A DNA stretch of 64,000 nucleotides from JAXLWB01 sp046328715 (GTDB taxonomy: Bacteria > Chloroflexota > Anaerolineae > Caldilineales > Caldilineaceae). The stretch is taken from NCBI GenBank assembly GCA_046328715.1, contig JAXLWB010000033.1, positions 46,332 through 110,331 on the forward strand, read 5' to 3'. Positions 1-8,750 of this stretch are shown here, in pieces. Every line of letters starts with the position of its first letter. The first letter of the stretch is position 1. Both the position numbers and the translations under genes were made by a program. The notes under the pieces are model-generated. The model was not told where the DNA came from. It saw only the letters and a program-made list of their open reading frames with translations, and did no database searches.

Positions 1-845
1 TCATCTGGCGTGCGGATCGTATCATCCAGATAGTCGCGCAAGAAGACGAGCAGGGTGGCTAGACCGGCCAATGCCAGGGCAGCGGCCAAGGTGATCAATC
101 TGACCTGTGGCTTGACCGGCGTAGAACTGGCGCTGGCTGCTTCGACAATTTCCAATCGGTTCCACTGTTGGTTGCTGTTTGCGTTATTCTGATAGGTGAT
201 TAGACGTGAGTAACTGCTATCCCAGTCAGAAATCGAACTTTCGAGCGACTTGATCTGGTCGCGCAGAACTTCGGCAGTGTCTGCAGGCGCTCCTTGCAAT
301 TGGCTCTGCAAGGAGTCCAGTTGTTTTTGACCCGCTTCGATACTTTGTTGCAGATAGGCAAGTCGCTGTTTGATAAACTCACTGTTCGTATCGTCGCCTT
401 CCGTCTGGCTGTTGGCGGCAATTAGCGTCATCTGGTGCGCAAGTTCGTCGGCTATGCGGATCGCTTCGTCAGTGGTGGCTGCTTGTACGGAAATCTCCAA
501 AAGGTTTGTCGTATCCACCAACTTGGCACTGACATTCGACTTAAGATCGCCCCAATCCATATCCAACTGGAGTGCATCAATCGTTCCTTGCAAGACAGGC
601 TCGCGGCGGGCAAGCTCCATGTAGGTGGGAGCCAACTCCTGACCGAGCAGAATATCGGTACGGTTCAGACTCGCATCCGAGATCGAACGACCGATCATCA
701 GCGTCGTCGTCGCCTCGTAAACCGGGTCCTGTGTTTTGCTGACGCTGTAGCCGATTGCTGCACCGGCGATTGCTGCCAATAGCAGGATCCACCAGTTGCG
801 CAGAACGGTTGTCAAAATGTAGCGTAGTTCCACAACGTCATTCAT
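1..845 (-). CDS. Wzz/GumC-type polysaccharide chain-length determinant, C-terminus cut by the window edge
   Basis: The frame stays open from an ATG at 845 to the left edge, giving 281 codons. The N-terminus (MNDVVELRYILTTVLRNWW) leads into a membrane segment at about residues 18-38. A periplasmic region with a coiled-coil stretch follows, and a second membrane helix lies at about 247-268. After it comes DDTIRTPD, which matches the proline-containing end of Wzz domains. In this family the protein controls polymer length or couples export to a tyrosine kinase. In many Gram-positive and Chloroflexota proteins a BY-kinase domain follows this point, but that part is outside the window. The start overlaps the stop of the upstream gene by 8 nt (ATGAATGA), so translation is probably coupled. 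The role in exopolysaccharide export is inferred from family and position. Confidence 0.85.
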   Translation of the reverse strand, partial: MNDVVELRYILTTVLRNWWILLLAAIAGAAIGYSVSKTQDPVYEATTTLMIGRSISDASLNRTDILLGQELAPTYMELARREPVLQGTIDALQLDMDWGDLKSNVSAKLVDTTNLLEISVQAATTDEAIRIADELAHQMTLIAANSQTEGDDTNSEFIKQRLAYLQQSIEAGQKQLDSLQSQLQGAPADTAEVLRDQIKSLESSISDWDSSYSRLITYQNNANSNQQWNRLEIVEAASASSTPVKPQVRLITLAAALALAGLATLLVFLRDYLDDTIRTPD

Positions 846-1287
846 GGATAAAACCTCTCAATAATTTCCTGACCATCGCCATGTCTTGCATTCGACCGCG
901 CTTGGCTGCTTCCGGAGCGTTTGATATTTCTTCGATGCGAAAACGATGAATGGCTCGAAATAGAAATGAATAACCCAGCCAATGGGTATGATTTTCAAAC
1001 TGGTCGGCGAACAGATGCACCAAATAACTCAAGGTTGCAATGGCGAGCGCTGGGTTGCTACTGGTAAAGGCGACAGTGCCTGCCAACAGAGCGTACTCGT
1101 AACCATGCAACAGCAGAACGAGCTTGTGTTCCCCTGACCGATGGTAGACGAGATAATCGACCACATGATCCACGTCGGGCAACACACCCACAGCCAGTGC
1201 CAATGCTCCCGTCGTTGCTTCTCCGGTCCACCACCAACCGGCGGCCCCAATCAAGGCCGAAAGCGCAAGATGTTTGTGTGGCTGCAT
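838..1287 (-). CDS. small membrane metal-dependent hydrolase, YdjM/PF04307-like
   Basis: This 149-residue protein is mostly hydrophobic. It starts MQPHKHLALSALIG, and candidate metal ligands follow in order: an N-terminal His, PDVDH, HGYEY and HLFAD. That pattern resembles the LexA-regulated YdjM-like membrane hydrolases, whose substrates are mostly unknown. I chose the ATG at 1287 because the reading frame upstream of it overlaps the formyltransferase gene and has no family-like sequence. The gene begins 4 nt after the formyltransferase stop and overlaps the chain-length gene downstream, so it sits inside the exopolysaccharide operon. A role in polymer or lipid-carrier processing is possible but not shown. 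Confidence 0.65.
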   Translation of the reverse strand: MQPHKHLALSALIGAAGWWWTGEATTGALALAVGVLPDVDHVVDYLVYHRSGEHKLVLLLHGYEYALLAGTVAFTSSNPALAIATLSYLVHLFADQFENHTHWLGYSFLFRAIHRFRIEEISNAPEAAKRGRMQDMAMVRKLLRGFIHE

Positions 1288-1291
1288 ATCC

Positions 1292-2071
1292 TTACAACAG
1301 CGACCTTCCCATTTGGCGCAGACGCATAGCATCGGCGCGTTTGGGGAAGGAAAAATAGGTGGCGCGGCTCTGGTCGAGCGGTTTGCGTTGAACCTGTTGT
1401 TTCTCAATCAACTCCACGGCATCCAATAAGGCCTGTGCCCCTATCTCCTTAGAGCGCACCATGAGGTCGTGCAGTGAATCCTGCGGCTTGATTGGCACCG
1501 GGCGTTGCAGAATAATATCGCCTGCATCGAGCTTCTCGACCATATAGTGAACGGTGACCGTGGCCTCTGGCTCGCCATGTACCATCGTCCAGAAGTTGGG
1601 CATCATGCCCTGATAGCGTGGCAGCGGTGCAGAATGGAGGTTAATGCAGCCCAGCGGCGGTACGCCCAAAATTGTCTTCTTGAGAATCTGGCTTGCTGCT
1701 AGCGAAATCATCAGATCCGGTCGAATCTCCTGGCGCACCACCTTGATAAACTCGCCTGCATTGATGTTGGCAGGTTCATAGACCGGTATATTGTGCCGTT
1801 TTGCCACATCTTTGGCCGAGTAGGGTCGGGTCAGCGGCTGCAGTTGATTGATGCGATCGGCTACCTTGGCCCGGCCATAGCGACCTACCAAGCGGGCAAA
1901 GTCGAATGCCCCATAAAATTCATAAAGACGTTTTGCTGTGTCCTGCAACGACTCGTTAAAAGCAGGCAATATAATCATGCCCACGATGTCCTGGCGCCGT
2001 GCGCGACAGAGCGCATCGAGTGCAGGTGGAAGATAGAATGGCTCTTCCTGTGTCACAATGGCAATGCGCAT
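1292..2071 (-). CDS. formyltransferase-family protein (methionyl-tRNA/sugar N-formyltransferase fold)
   Basis: The 259-residue protein begins MRIAIVTQEE, a Rossmann-type start. It contains CINLHSAPLPRYQG at about 142-155 and LDAGDII at about 181-187. These hold the Asn, His and Asp positions that form the active site in formyltetrahydrofolate-dependent formyltransferases. It lacks the C-terminal domain of true Fmt (usual length about 310), so it is more likely to formylate an amino sugar or nucleotide sugar than initiator tRNA. A longer frame reaches 2098, but the ATG at 2071 gives the family N-terminus. The exopolysaccharide operon context supports a polymer-modifying role. The substrate is unknown. 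Confidence 0.72.
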   Translation of the reverse strand: MRIAIVTQEEPFYLPPALDALCRARRQDIVGMIILPAFNESLQDTAKRLYEFYGAFDFARLVGRYGRAKVADRINQLQPLTRPYSAKDVAKRHNIPVYEPANINAGEFIKVVRQEIRPDLMISLAASQILKKTILGVPPLGCINLHSAPLPRYQGMMPNFWTMVHGEPEATVTVHYMVEKLDAGDIILQRPVPIKPQDSLHDLMVRSKEIGAQALLDAVELIEKQQVQRKPLDQSRATYFSFPKRADAMRLRQMGRSLL

Positions 2072-2096
2072 GATTTTACCTCCACACTTAAAATTC

Positions 2097-2240
2097 ACCC
2101 CACCCTAGCCCTCCCCTGATAGCGGGAGGGGACCTTCACGGTGCGGATTTTGTTTCGTAGACCATTGAGAAAACGTAATCTTCCCCGTCACTATTCCTCC
2201 CCTTGCCAGGGGGAGGTTAGGAGGGGGTTGTATTTATACT
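2097..2240. repeat. dispersed intergenic repeat, copy 1 (about 140 bp with CCTCCCCT-type hairpin ends)
   Basis: Each end holds a short C-rich/G-rich hairpin: CCCTCCCCTGATAGCGGGAG near 2109 and a CCTCCCC...GGGGGAGG pair near 2198. The element is homologous to 48061-48190 in the opposite orientation, including parts of the middle. The right end reaches the 3' end of the deacetylase gene. It resembles a non-autonomous palindromic element, and no coding capacity is visible. Confidence 0.6.
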
Positions 2241-3103
2241 ATTACTTTTGCATCTTCAAAATAGCATCTGAAGGCCTGGTTCATTGGTGCAAACTCAAAT
2301 TCTTGCAGCAGTTTCTCCAGTCGTTGCTCCGTACGCTGGAGATTGACATAGTGACGGAAGCGTGACAGGAGCGGTGCTTTGTTCATGCGTGGTTGTTCCG
2401 GGTCAAACTCCCACGGATGCAGGTAAATGACCGCTGGTTGTCCTTCACGATTGATCGACTTAATTGCCTTGCGTGTTAGCCAAAGTGGATAGAGGCGAAA
2501 ATAGCCACCTCCTGCTACAGGCAAGTTACGTTTACCAATGACCACAGTGCTGACCGGGAACTCCCACATACCATTCTTGAGCCGATTGGCAAAGCGGCTT
2601 GCATCGCTGATACCGTAGCGATCATGCGCTACCAAGGGAAAGATGCTCGAATCGTAGCGAATGCCCTGCTCGTGGAGCACATCCAATGCCCAAAGCGACT
2701 GTTTCGTGATCGAAAAGGCTGGCGCTCGATAGCCCTCAATCTGTACCGGCGTTGTAACAGATCGGCCAGCCAACGCCTTTTGAATCACCTCAAGCGAACG
2801 TCGCAAATCTTCGCCAAAGCTCTCCGGTGACTGGCGGTAGATCAGCTCGTGCCAATAGCCGTGCGTAGCAACTTCGTGGCCGCCATCGGCAATGGCGCAG
2901 ACCAATTCAGGATGACGCTCTGCCACCCAGCCTAAGATAAAAAAGGTGGCACGCACCTGATACTTTGCCAACAAACGCAAGATTCGCTCGGTGTTGGCAA
3001 CCACGCGGCTGGGGTAGTTGTCCCACTCCGAGCGGTTGGTTAAGGTTTCAAAGGCATGAACTTGGAAGTGCTCTTCCACATCGATACTGAGTGCGTTCTG
3101 CAC
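2234..3103 (-). CDS. polysaccharide deacetylase, NodB fold, XrtA-associated subtype
   Basis: This 289-residue protein opens with MQNALSIDVEEHFQVHAFE, in which Asp8 is the likely catalytic base. It has the second NodB motif HGYWH (His81, His85, metal ligands), GYRAP near 134-138, and YLHPWEFDPEQPR near 226-238. The opening and the HPWE segment are characteristic of the deacetylases found beside exosortase/EPS clusters (DUF3473-type C-terminus). The likely reaction is removal of N- or O-acetyl groups from the polymer. It sits between the formyltransferase and the beta-helix genes on the same strand, in the exopolysaccharide operon. No exosortase is visible in this window. The last codons lie at the edge of a dispersed repeat. 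Confidence 0.88.
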   Translation of the reverse strand: MQNALSIDVEEHFQVHAFETLTNRSEWDNYPSRVVANTERILRLLAKYQVRATFFILGWVAERHPELVCAIADGGHEVATHGYWHELIYRQSPESFGEDLRRSLEVIQKALAGRSVTTPVQIEGYRAPAFSITKQSLWALDVLHEQGIRYDSSIFPLVAHDRYGISDASRFANRLKNGMWEFPVSTVVIGKRNLPVAGGGYFRLYPLWLTRKAIKSINREGQPAVIYLHPWEFDPEQPRMNKAPLLSRFRHYVNLQRTEQRLEKLLQEFEFAPMNQAFRCYFEDAKVIV

Positions 3104-3119
3104 GTGTCACATTCTCCAA

Positions 3120-4391
3120 TTACTTCTGTTTATTTCGCTTAATGTCGGGAAGATAGATTTTGTATTTTTGTAGCCTCATTTTACACGGATCAAACTCATT
3201 CATTCCGGAGTCTGTGAAGGAGAGCAGCGTTCCTGCTGCCACCTTGAGCCGCCCTGATGGCGAACTGCGTAAAGCAGCATCCGCGCTATCTTTACATACA
3301 TAAACTGAAGATGCTTTATCTTCGATGCGGACGAGTGCCTGGCCGGTTGTGTAGAGATTGCCAGCTAGAAAAATATCGTACGCCTTATTGGCAAAGCGGA
3401 ATGAATAACCGCCACTGGCATCGATGTAGTTGTCGTAGTAAATTTGGCGATAAGGCGCTTGCCCTGAGCCGCTCTCTTGATCTTCGTAGCTACGGATACC
3501 AGGGAACTTGCTCCCACCCTCGATATAGTTGTGATGGACAAGCACATCGTGTGCATCGGGCAACTTCATACCGGATTCGTTCTTTTCGATAATATTGCCC
3601 GCAATCTCGGCCCGAGAGGCGTGTGAATCGATGCCATAGCCCACACATGAGTCACCGCTGCCCGCCAACCCAACATGCGCAATATAGTTCGAATAATAAG
3701 CCACGTTGGTGAAGCCGTCATCGAGTCCGATTCCGTGACATTGCCAGCTATTTTCAAGCCAACTGTAGCGAATCGTCACATGTGAAGACGAATGCACATG
3801 GGTTTCACCGCCTGTGCTCTTAAGCAGTGCATTGAGCAACTGTACCCGTTCGATCAGAATATTGTTGACATCCCCAGCCAAGTAGATCAAGTTCCGGCAG
3901 CCAGTTGCGTTCTGATGATCGTTCAGCCCGTCAATCGTGAGATTGTGAATGATCACATTGGTAACATGGTCTAACTTGAAGGCTGTGGTTCCACTACAAG
4001 TAATTTTCGTGGTCAGAATATCCACACCTTCGATCACAGTGTTGTTTTTGAGATTCGCATAGTCGCTGCCAAGATCAATTGTGCATTTCTCCGGGATGAT
4101 AATCCTGCCGCCCCGGTCAACCGCATCAAGCAAGCTTCGTTTGTTGCACTCAATCATGACTTTTTCAGGAATGTCAAAGCCTGTAAAGCCGTAGTTTGTC
4201 TGCAGCAAGCGACAAAACCCTGTGCGAAGCTCTAGAAACTCTTTTTCCTTGCAGGGAGCGAGCAAGGGTGAAATCGGCATCGTAACTGTGATGCCTTTGG
4301 TTGTGGTTTTCTGTACCGCTTGTACGCGCTCTGTAGTAAAGAGCTGCAATATCAAGAGAATACTGAAAGCAATATTAAAATACTTAAGCAT
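3120..4391 (-). CDS. secreted right-handed parallel beta-helix protein
   Basis: The 423-residue protein has a signal peptide (MLKYFNIAFSILLILQLFTT, probable cleavage after VQA near residue 25). A repetitive region from about 85 to 370 alternates short beta strands with Asn- and Gly-rich turns (NTVIEGVDI, NVIIHNLTI, NILIERVQL, AEIAGNIIE). This is the pectate-lyase/Beta_helix pattern (PF13229-like). Such proteins in exopolysaccharide clusters are lyases, epimerases or polymer-binding factors. I cannot identify a catalytic triad with certainty. It starts 22 nt after the heparinase-like gene, in the same operon. Export to the cell surface or periplasm is inferred from the signal peptide. Confidence 0.78.
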   Translation of the reverse strand: MLKYFNIAFSILLILQLFTTERVQAVQKTTTKGITVTMPISPLLAPCKEKEFLELRTGFCRLLQTNYGFTGFDIPEKVMIECNKRSLLDAVDRGGRIIIPEKCTIDLGSDYANLKNNTVIEGVDILTTKITCSGTTAFKLDHVTNVIIHNLTIDGLNDHQNATGCRNLIYLAGDVNNILIERVQLLNALLKSTGGETHVHSSSHVTIRYSWLENSWQCHGIGLDDGFTNVAYYSNYIAHVGLAGSGDSCVGYGIDSHASRAEIAGNIIEKNESGMKLPDAHDVLVHHNYIEGGSKFPGIRSYEDQESGSGQAPYRQIYYDNYIDASGGYSFRFANKAYDIFLAGNLYTTGQALVRIEDKASSVYVCKDSADAALRSSPSGRLKVAAGTLLSFTDSGMNEFDPCKMRLQKYKIYLPDIKRNKQK

Positions 4392-4412
4392 TCTTATATT
4401 GTCGTTTATAAG

Positions 4413-6113
4413 CTATAAGTTTTCAAAATATGAACTCTGTAACGAGAAGCCCCCTTTGCACGGTGCAGTGCCGTATCGAAAGACAAGCTGGACAGCTTTC
4501 TGCTCAATGTTAAAGTCCGGGCACCACCAGGCCTGGGTAATCTTCACCGATGTATTACTTTGTACCTCAACCTTGACCTTTCCATTGGTAAGACTGATTC
4601 GATTTCCCTGCTTTTCTGCTCGAAAGCTGGGGTGGAAGAGCAACCTTGCCTCGACCGGCTGGCCATTGCCCCCTTCGACATTATCTTGGACCTCGATGCG
4701 GTCGACAGTAGCCTGGATCAGACGGCGGTGGATTGGCGAGCCAGATAGATGACTGTAGCCGTCATGCGAACCTTCGAGCAATAAGTGATGCTCTTTTCCT
4801 TCGTAACGATGAAGCGTCACATTCGCTCGCCTGCCCACGCGAAAGGCTTTCCAAAACTCGCACTGGTCAGCGCCATCAACTGTGACAGTGTTGTGAGCTG
4901 CGGTACTACGTGAATATTGGCGCCACTTGCCTGCATGGTACTCATAGACACCAGCATCCACTACCACGCGTTCTCCCTGCAGGCTCCACTCAAAAGCCAG
5001 GATGTCGCCGTGCCCATGCGCTGGCAAAAAATCAGGGGCAATCATGCCGCAATCCACCAGTAAGAGGTTTTGTTCTCGGCGCAGCCCATAATAGCCAGCT
5101 TCGGCAAGGGCAAAATGCTCCTCAGCCGGGGGAACAGCCTTGTCCCGCAGCTTAGCATAGATGTCCAGACAAACCTGCGGCAGATAACTCATATGCAGCC
5201 CACCATCGTTGAAGAGGCTGACCAGGCCATCAGGATGGGTGAGATTGACGAGCGCTTGCGCCATCTTGTCCAACACGCTGCCCAACTCATTGTGCAAGGA
5301 CGATGGTTGCATCACCTGATAACACTCCAACAAATCGGCAAAGACCTGCGTATGATAGGCCGGACTGCGTTCATAATGCAGACCATCCGCTAGGATTTGT
5401 TCTTTCATCTCTGCTGCCAGGAGCCGTTCTCCCAGCAAAGTCCACTGGGCTGCCTCGTTGCCACGGAAAAAACGCCCTGCCCACAACAGCGCTCGAATGT
5501 TTTTGAGCAAATGGTTGCCGCCCAGGTCGGTCTCCAAATTGTGGACCAGGAAGCGCAGTTGCTGGCGCAGCGAGGCAAGCAACAATCGTTTCGTAACTTC
5601 ATCAAGCCGGCTCTGACGCAGCGCAAATTGCTGCATCCATACCATCGTGCGCAGTGAAAGCGCGTAGGTGTTCCAGTTGCGATTCCAGTAATCAGCCTGA
5701 TAGGGCGGATTCTGCTCAATCCAATCTCGTACCAGCGCGGCAAAGAGCGCATCATCCACCGCTTCCAGGTACTCCATGTAGTGCAGCGTGATCTTCTCCA
5801 ACGGCGTAGTAAACACACCGGCGTTGGGATGCCACTGCATCGGCACGCTCAGCAATTGTCGATGGTTCAACAGGCAGAGATAGACGCCATCCTTACCCTG
5901 CTCGATCAACTCCTCGTGCGCTTGGAAGAGCGGTGAGGGCAAAGGTTCGGCCAGGCTACAATTTTCTGTGCCTGGCTTTGGACCGATTTCCTTGACTCGA
6001 CGAGCATGTTGGACACGTACCTGCCGCTTAGCAGTTAACCAGAGCCGCCGTCCCAATTGGCGAGGACGCGTATAGCGAACCGAATAGGCCAAGAGGCGCA
6101 ATTTTGTCATCAT
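4413..6113 (-). CDS. heparinase II/III family polysaccharide lyase-like protein
   Basis: The 566-residue protein has an N-terminal alpha-helical toroid part with YERSPAYHTQ at about 247-256. A beta-sandwich part carries HGHGD (366-370), VVVDAGVYEY and SRSTAAHNTVTVDG (from 401), all hallmarks of heparinase II/III. The Tyr and His residues in these motifs are the expected catalytic groups for beta-elimination of uronic-acid polymers. No convincing signal peptide is seen, so its location is uncertain. Its ATG overlaps the upstream stop by 4 nt (ATGA). In exopolysaccharide clusters this family may trim the product or remove mis-exported polymer. Confidence 0.87.
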   Translation of the reverse strand: MMTKLRLLAYSVRYTRPRQLGRRLWLTAKRQVRVQHARRVKEIGPKPGTENCSLAEPLPSPLFQAHEELIEQGKDGVYLCLLNHRQLLSVPMQWHPNAGVFTTPLEKITLHYMEYLEAVDDALFAALVRDWIEQNPPYQADYWNRNWNTYALSLRTMVWMQQFALRQSRLDEVTKRLLLASLRQQLRFLVHNLETDLGGNHLLKNIRALLWAGRFFRGNEAAQWTLLGERLLAAEMKEQILADGLHYERSPAYHTQVFADLLECYQVMQPSSLHNELGSVLDKMAQALVNLTHPDGLVSLFNDGGLHMSYLPQVCLDIYAKLRDKAVPPAEEHFALAEAGYYGLRREQNLLLVDCGMIAPDFLPAHGHGDILAFEWSLQGERVVVDAGVYEYHAGKWRQYSRSTAAHNTVTVDGADQCEFWKAFRVGRRANVTLHRYEGKEHHLLLEGSHDGYSHLSGSPIHRRLIQATVDRIEVQDNVEGGNGQPVEARLLFHPSFRAEKQGNRISLTNGKVKVEVQSNTSVKITQAWWCPDFNIEQKAVQLVFRYGTAPCKGGFSLQSSYFENL

Positions 6114-7147
6114 CGTTCGGTCACTTCAAACAGTAGACTCACCTGGCCACCTTGTAGCGATTTCGTCGTCACCCAGAAGCGGTTACCGCCTAAGCGACCC
6201 TCGGCAAATTCGTAGTTACCGTGACCAAAAAACTTTGAATTCCAACCATCCTTTTTCAGCTTCCAGACTTCCTGCAAATTACCCTGCATGTCCACCGCAT
6301 AGAGACGGGCGTAACCATCTTGCTCGCCTTGACCCAGCTCCATGGCTGCGCCAAAGACAACGAAATCGTCCAGACAGGCATTGTAGTAGACCGGTCCGAC
6401 TACCTTGCCCAGGGCCAGGGTTTCATCACTTTTGCGGTCATAGCGCCAGATCTCGTTTGCACCCAGGTGATTGTCCATCCCCCAATAGACCGCTTCAGGA
6501 CGCAGTGCGAAGCTTACTGCACGCCACTTCTGGCTGCCGTTACCGATTGTTGTGAGCTGTTTGCTCTGCGGATCCAACTTCGCCACCATACATTCATTGT
6601 CTAGGTCGCCGGTCGAGATCCAGATCTGACTACTGTACGGGTCGGGCTCAATCGCATGGACATGACGAATTGAATTGGCCTCGAAGCGGTAGAAGATCTC
6701 TGCTTTCCCATTCTGCAAGTTGATGCGATGAATGTGAACTGCCTCGCGCTGCGGGTTGCTCCAATAATCGCCGATGTATAGGCTTTGCTGGTGTATACAT
6801 AACCCGCGCCGCAACGGACGATTGCCATGCTGGATCTGAAAAAGCTCCTCTGGCTCCCGCTTGTCAGCGCAGATTACGAAGACTTTGCGCTTTGCAACTG
6901 CAACCCACCCTGACTGATCGGCAAGTGGTAAAGCGGAAAGGATGCCGCCGCGCATCAATCGAGCGTAGATCGGATGCTGCAACAACAGCCGGTTAAGCGG
7001 GTCTGTCGCAATCGACGCAATCGGCTGCCACGTCTTGCCTTGATCCAAACTTTCGACCAGGGTCAACCCGTTTGAGCCGATACAACGCTGATCATCGGCA
7101 TAATGGATTTGAATACCCGGCACTTCCCGCTGTACTGTCAGTTTCAT
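6110..7147 (-). CDS. Asp-box-containing beta-propeller-like protein, function unknown
   Basis: The protein has 345 residues from the ATG at 7147 (MKLTVQREVPGIQ). A longer frame to 7198 is less likely, because its extra residues are encoded by an intergenic repeat. SLDQGKTW is an Asp-box of the kind found in sialidase-like propellers, and several blade-like segments follow (QIWISTGDLDN, EAVYWGMDNHL, RFWVTTKSL). It has no signal peptide. Similar genes occur next to heparinase-like genes in exopolysaccharide clusters, but the function is not known. The gene overlaps the heparinase-like start by 4 nt and is cotranscribed with it. Confidence 0.6.
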   Translation of the reverse strand: MKLTVQREVPGIQIHYADDQRCIGSNGLTLVESLDQGKTWQPIASIATDPLNRLLLQHPIYARLMRGGILSALPLADQSGWVAVAKRKVFVICADKREPEELFQIQHGNRPLRRGLCIHQQSLYIGDYWSNPQREAVHIHRINLQNGKAEIFYRFEANSIRHVHAIEPDPYSSQIWISTGDLDNECMVAKLDPQSKQLTTIGNGSQKWRAVSFALRPEAVYWGMDNHLGANEIWRYDRKSDETLALGKVVGPVYYNACLDDFVVFGAAMELGQGEQDGYARLYAVDMQGNLQEVWKLKKDGWNSKFFGHGNYEFAEGRLGGNRFWVTTKSLQGGQVSLLFEVTER

Positions 7148-7184
7148 GAGTACCAAAAATGATAGAAGCCGTCTAAAAAGTTGA

Positions 7185-7276
7185 ACCACGAAAGGCACGA
7201 ATTACACGAAAAACTGCAAATGCTTGTTTCAATCCTCGTTCCCTTTTCGTGAATTTTGTATATTTTGTGTGATCAA
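7185..7276. repeat. intergenic CACGAA-rich inverted repeat
   Basis: The segment holds several variants of the word CACGAA (AACCACGAAAGGCACGAATT, then ACACGAAAA). The reverse-oriented counterparts are TTTTCGTGAATTTTG and TTTTGTGTGATC. The copies are imperfect and surround a short spacer. No gene is visible between 7148 and 7423 apart from this repeat and the element at 7347-7442. Confidence 0.45.
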
Positions 7277-7346
7277 AAAGTCTTTTCAGGCGGTTCCTGA
7301 ATAGGCTGCAGACTGCAAGGTGTCAGTGAAACCTGTAACTTGCAAC

Positions 7347-7442
7347 TAATAGACAAAACCGCTAGACCTTGCATATTTGTTGAGTGAGCACGCCTCGTGC
7401 AGGACGGCGTAAGTGTGCAGACTTCAATTGCTTTGTCTATAA
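7347..7442. repeat. MITE-like element with TAATAGACAA terminal inverted repeats, copy 1
   Basis: The left end reads TAATAGACAAAACC and the right end, read on the other strand, TTATAGACAAAGCAA. The middle holds CACGCC/GGCGT words resembling the hairpin at 49,876-49,911. The right end overlaps the 3' end of the glycosyltransferase gene and supplies its last codons. Two further elements with the same ends lie at 38,066 and 44,977. Confidence 0.6.
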
Positions 7443-8665
7443 TTTTTCCCAACTACCTGATGCAACACACTCTCCATCTGGCGGGCTAAGGTGCGCCGAT
7501 CAAAATTGTTGGCGACATAGGCGAATCCTTGCTCGGCGAATTTCTGCGCATTCTGGCGAGACGCCGCCATCTCTACCACGGCCTGGGCAAGTTTATCTGG
7601 CGAACCAGGCGGAATGACAACGCCGCCACCCGACTCTTCGACCAATCGTCGCGCTTCGCCACCCGCCACCAAGATCACGGGCAGGTGACAGCCCCATGCC
7701 TCCAGCAACTTGGAGGGCACGGCATCGACCAAATTCTCGTTGACCAGCGGCACAATCGCCACGTTGGCCGATTTCAAGATGCCAGGAATCGCTTCACGCG
7801 GTTGTTGCGGCGCAAGCGTGACATTATTCAACTTCTGCTCGGCAATGCGCTTCTCCAACTCCGGTTTCTTGACCCCATCACCCACGATCAAAAAGTGAAT
7901 GTCATCACTTTGGCGCAACTCGCTGGCTGCATCCGCAATCACCTCCGTACCCTGGAAGATGCCGATCAGCCCGGCATACACCGCGGTGAAGTGACCATTC
8001 AGCCCAAAACGACCCCGCCAATCGGTGCTGTCGTTGCGCGTGAGTAGATCTAAATCAACCCCGTTGGCGACCACGCTGAGCTTGTTGGACGGCACATGTT
8101 TGGCCAGTAGCTTAGCACGCTTGGCCTCGGTCACTACGGTGATATGATCGGCCTGTTGATAGAGAAAACGTTCTAAACGTTCGCCCCAGCGCACCATCGC
8201 CGCATCGGCGGTATATTCGCCCGCCTCGACTGCTAGTTCAGGCCAAATATCGCGGATGTCAAAGACAAACTTTGCACCGTAGCGCTTGGCCAGGAAGAAA
8301 CCTGCCATCCCAATAAAGAGCGGTGGCGAAGAGGCCAGCACCACATCAAAACGGCGCTTGGCAAAAGCTCCGGTCAGTGCGCTGGACGCTACAAACGAGA
8401 AATAGTTGGCAAGCCGACGCATACTCCCGCGCTTGGGCGAGGCATAGATCCAGGTGCGCAAAATATCTACGCCGTCCATGCTTTCACGCTGCCAGAGTTT
8501 CCCTCGATATTGTTCCGGCACTACGCCCGAGGGATAGTTGGGAAAAGCTGTCACTACCGTTACCTGGTGGCCGTATTGCACCAACCAGCGGGCCAGTCCA
8601 TGCATTCTGGAAGCAGCTCCTCCCATTTCGGGCGGATAAAAATGAGCAAGAAGTAAAATGTTCAT
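7424..8665 (-). CDS. glycosyltransferase family 4 (GT-B fold)
   Basis: The protein has 413 residues from the ATG at 8665. It starts MNILLLAHFYPPEMGGAASR, the classic GT4 N-terminus with a Gly-rich nucleotide-sugar loop. The C-terminal Rossmann domain includes FTAVYAGLIGIFQGTE, IHFLIVGDG and VPSKLLEAWGC, where the Glu of the E-x7-E-type region binds the donor. It probably adds one sugar to the lipid-linked repeat unit at the inner membrane face. The frame continues upstream to 8773 but without family-like sequence. The final residues (NYRQSN) are encoded by the terminal repeat of a MITE-like element, which probably replaced the native end. Confidence 0.9.
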   Translation of the reverse strand: MNILLLAHFYPPEMGGAASRMHGLARWLVQYGHQVTVVTAFPNYPSGVVPEQYRGKLWQRESMDGVDILRTWIYASPKRGSMRRLANYFSFVASSALTGAFAKRRFDVVLASSPPLFIGMAGFFLAKRYGAKFVFDIRDIWPELAVEAGEYTADAAMVRWGERLERFLYQQADHITVVTEAKRAKLLAKHVPSNKLSVVANGVDLDLLTRNDSTDWRGRFGLNGHFTAVYAGLIGIFQGTEVIADAASELRQSDDIHFLIVGDGVKKPELEKRIAEQKLNNVTLAPQQPREAIPGILKSANVAIVPLVNENLVDAVPSKLLEAWGCHLPVILVAGGEARRLVEESGGGVVIPPGSPDKLAQAVVEMAASRQNAQKFAEQGFAYVANNFDRRTLARQMESVLHQVVGKNYRQSN

Positions 8666-8750
8666 CGTTGTTCTAAGACCTCTAAGCCACGCCAACTTGA
8701 TTGGCACTTCACGGTCAAGTTGGGGCGGAAACTCAACTTTTCTTGCACGC

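Noticed and set aside
6110..7198. Upstream start (7,198) for the Asp-box protein
   Set aside because: The first 17 residues are encoded by an intergenic CACGAA repeat and look like chance translation. The ATG at 7,147 fits better.
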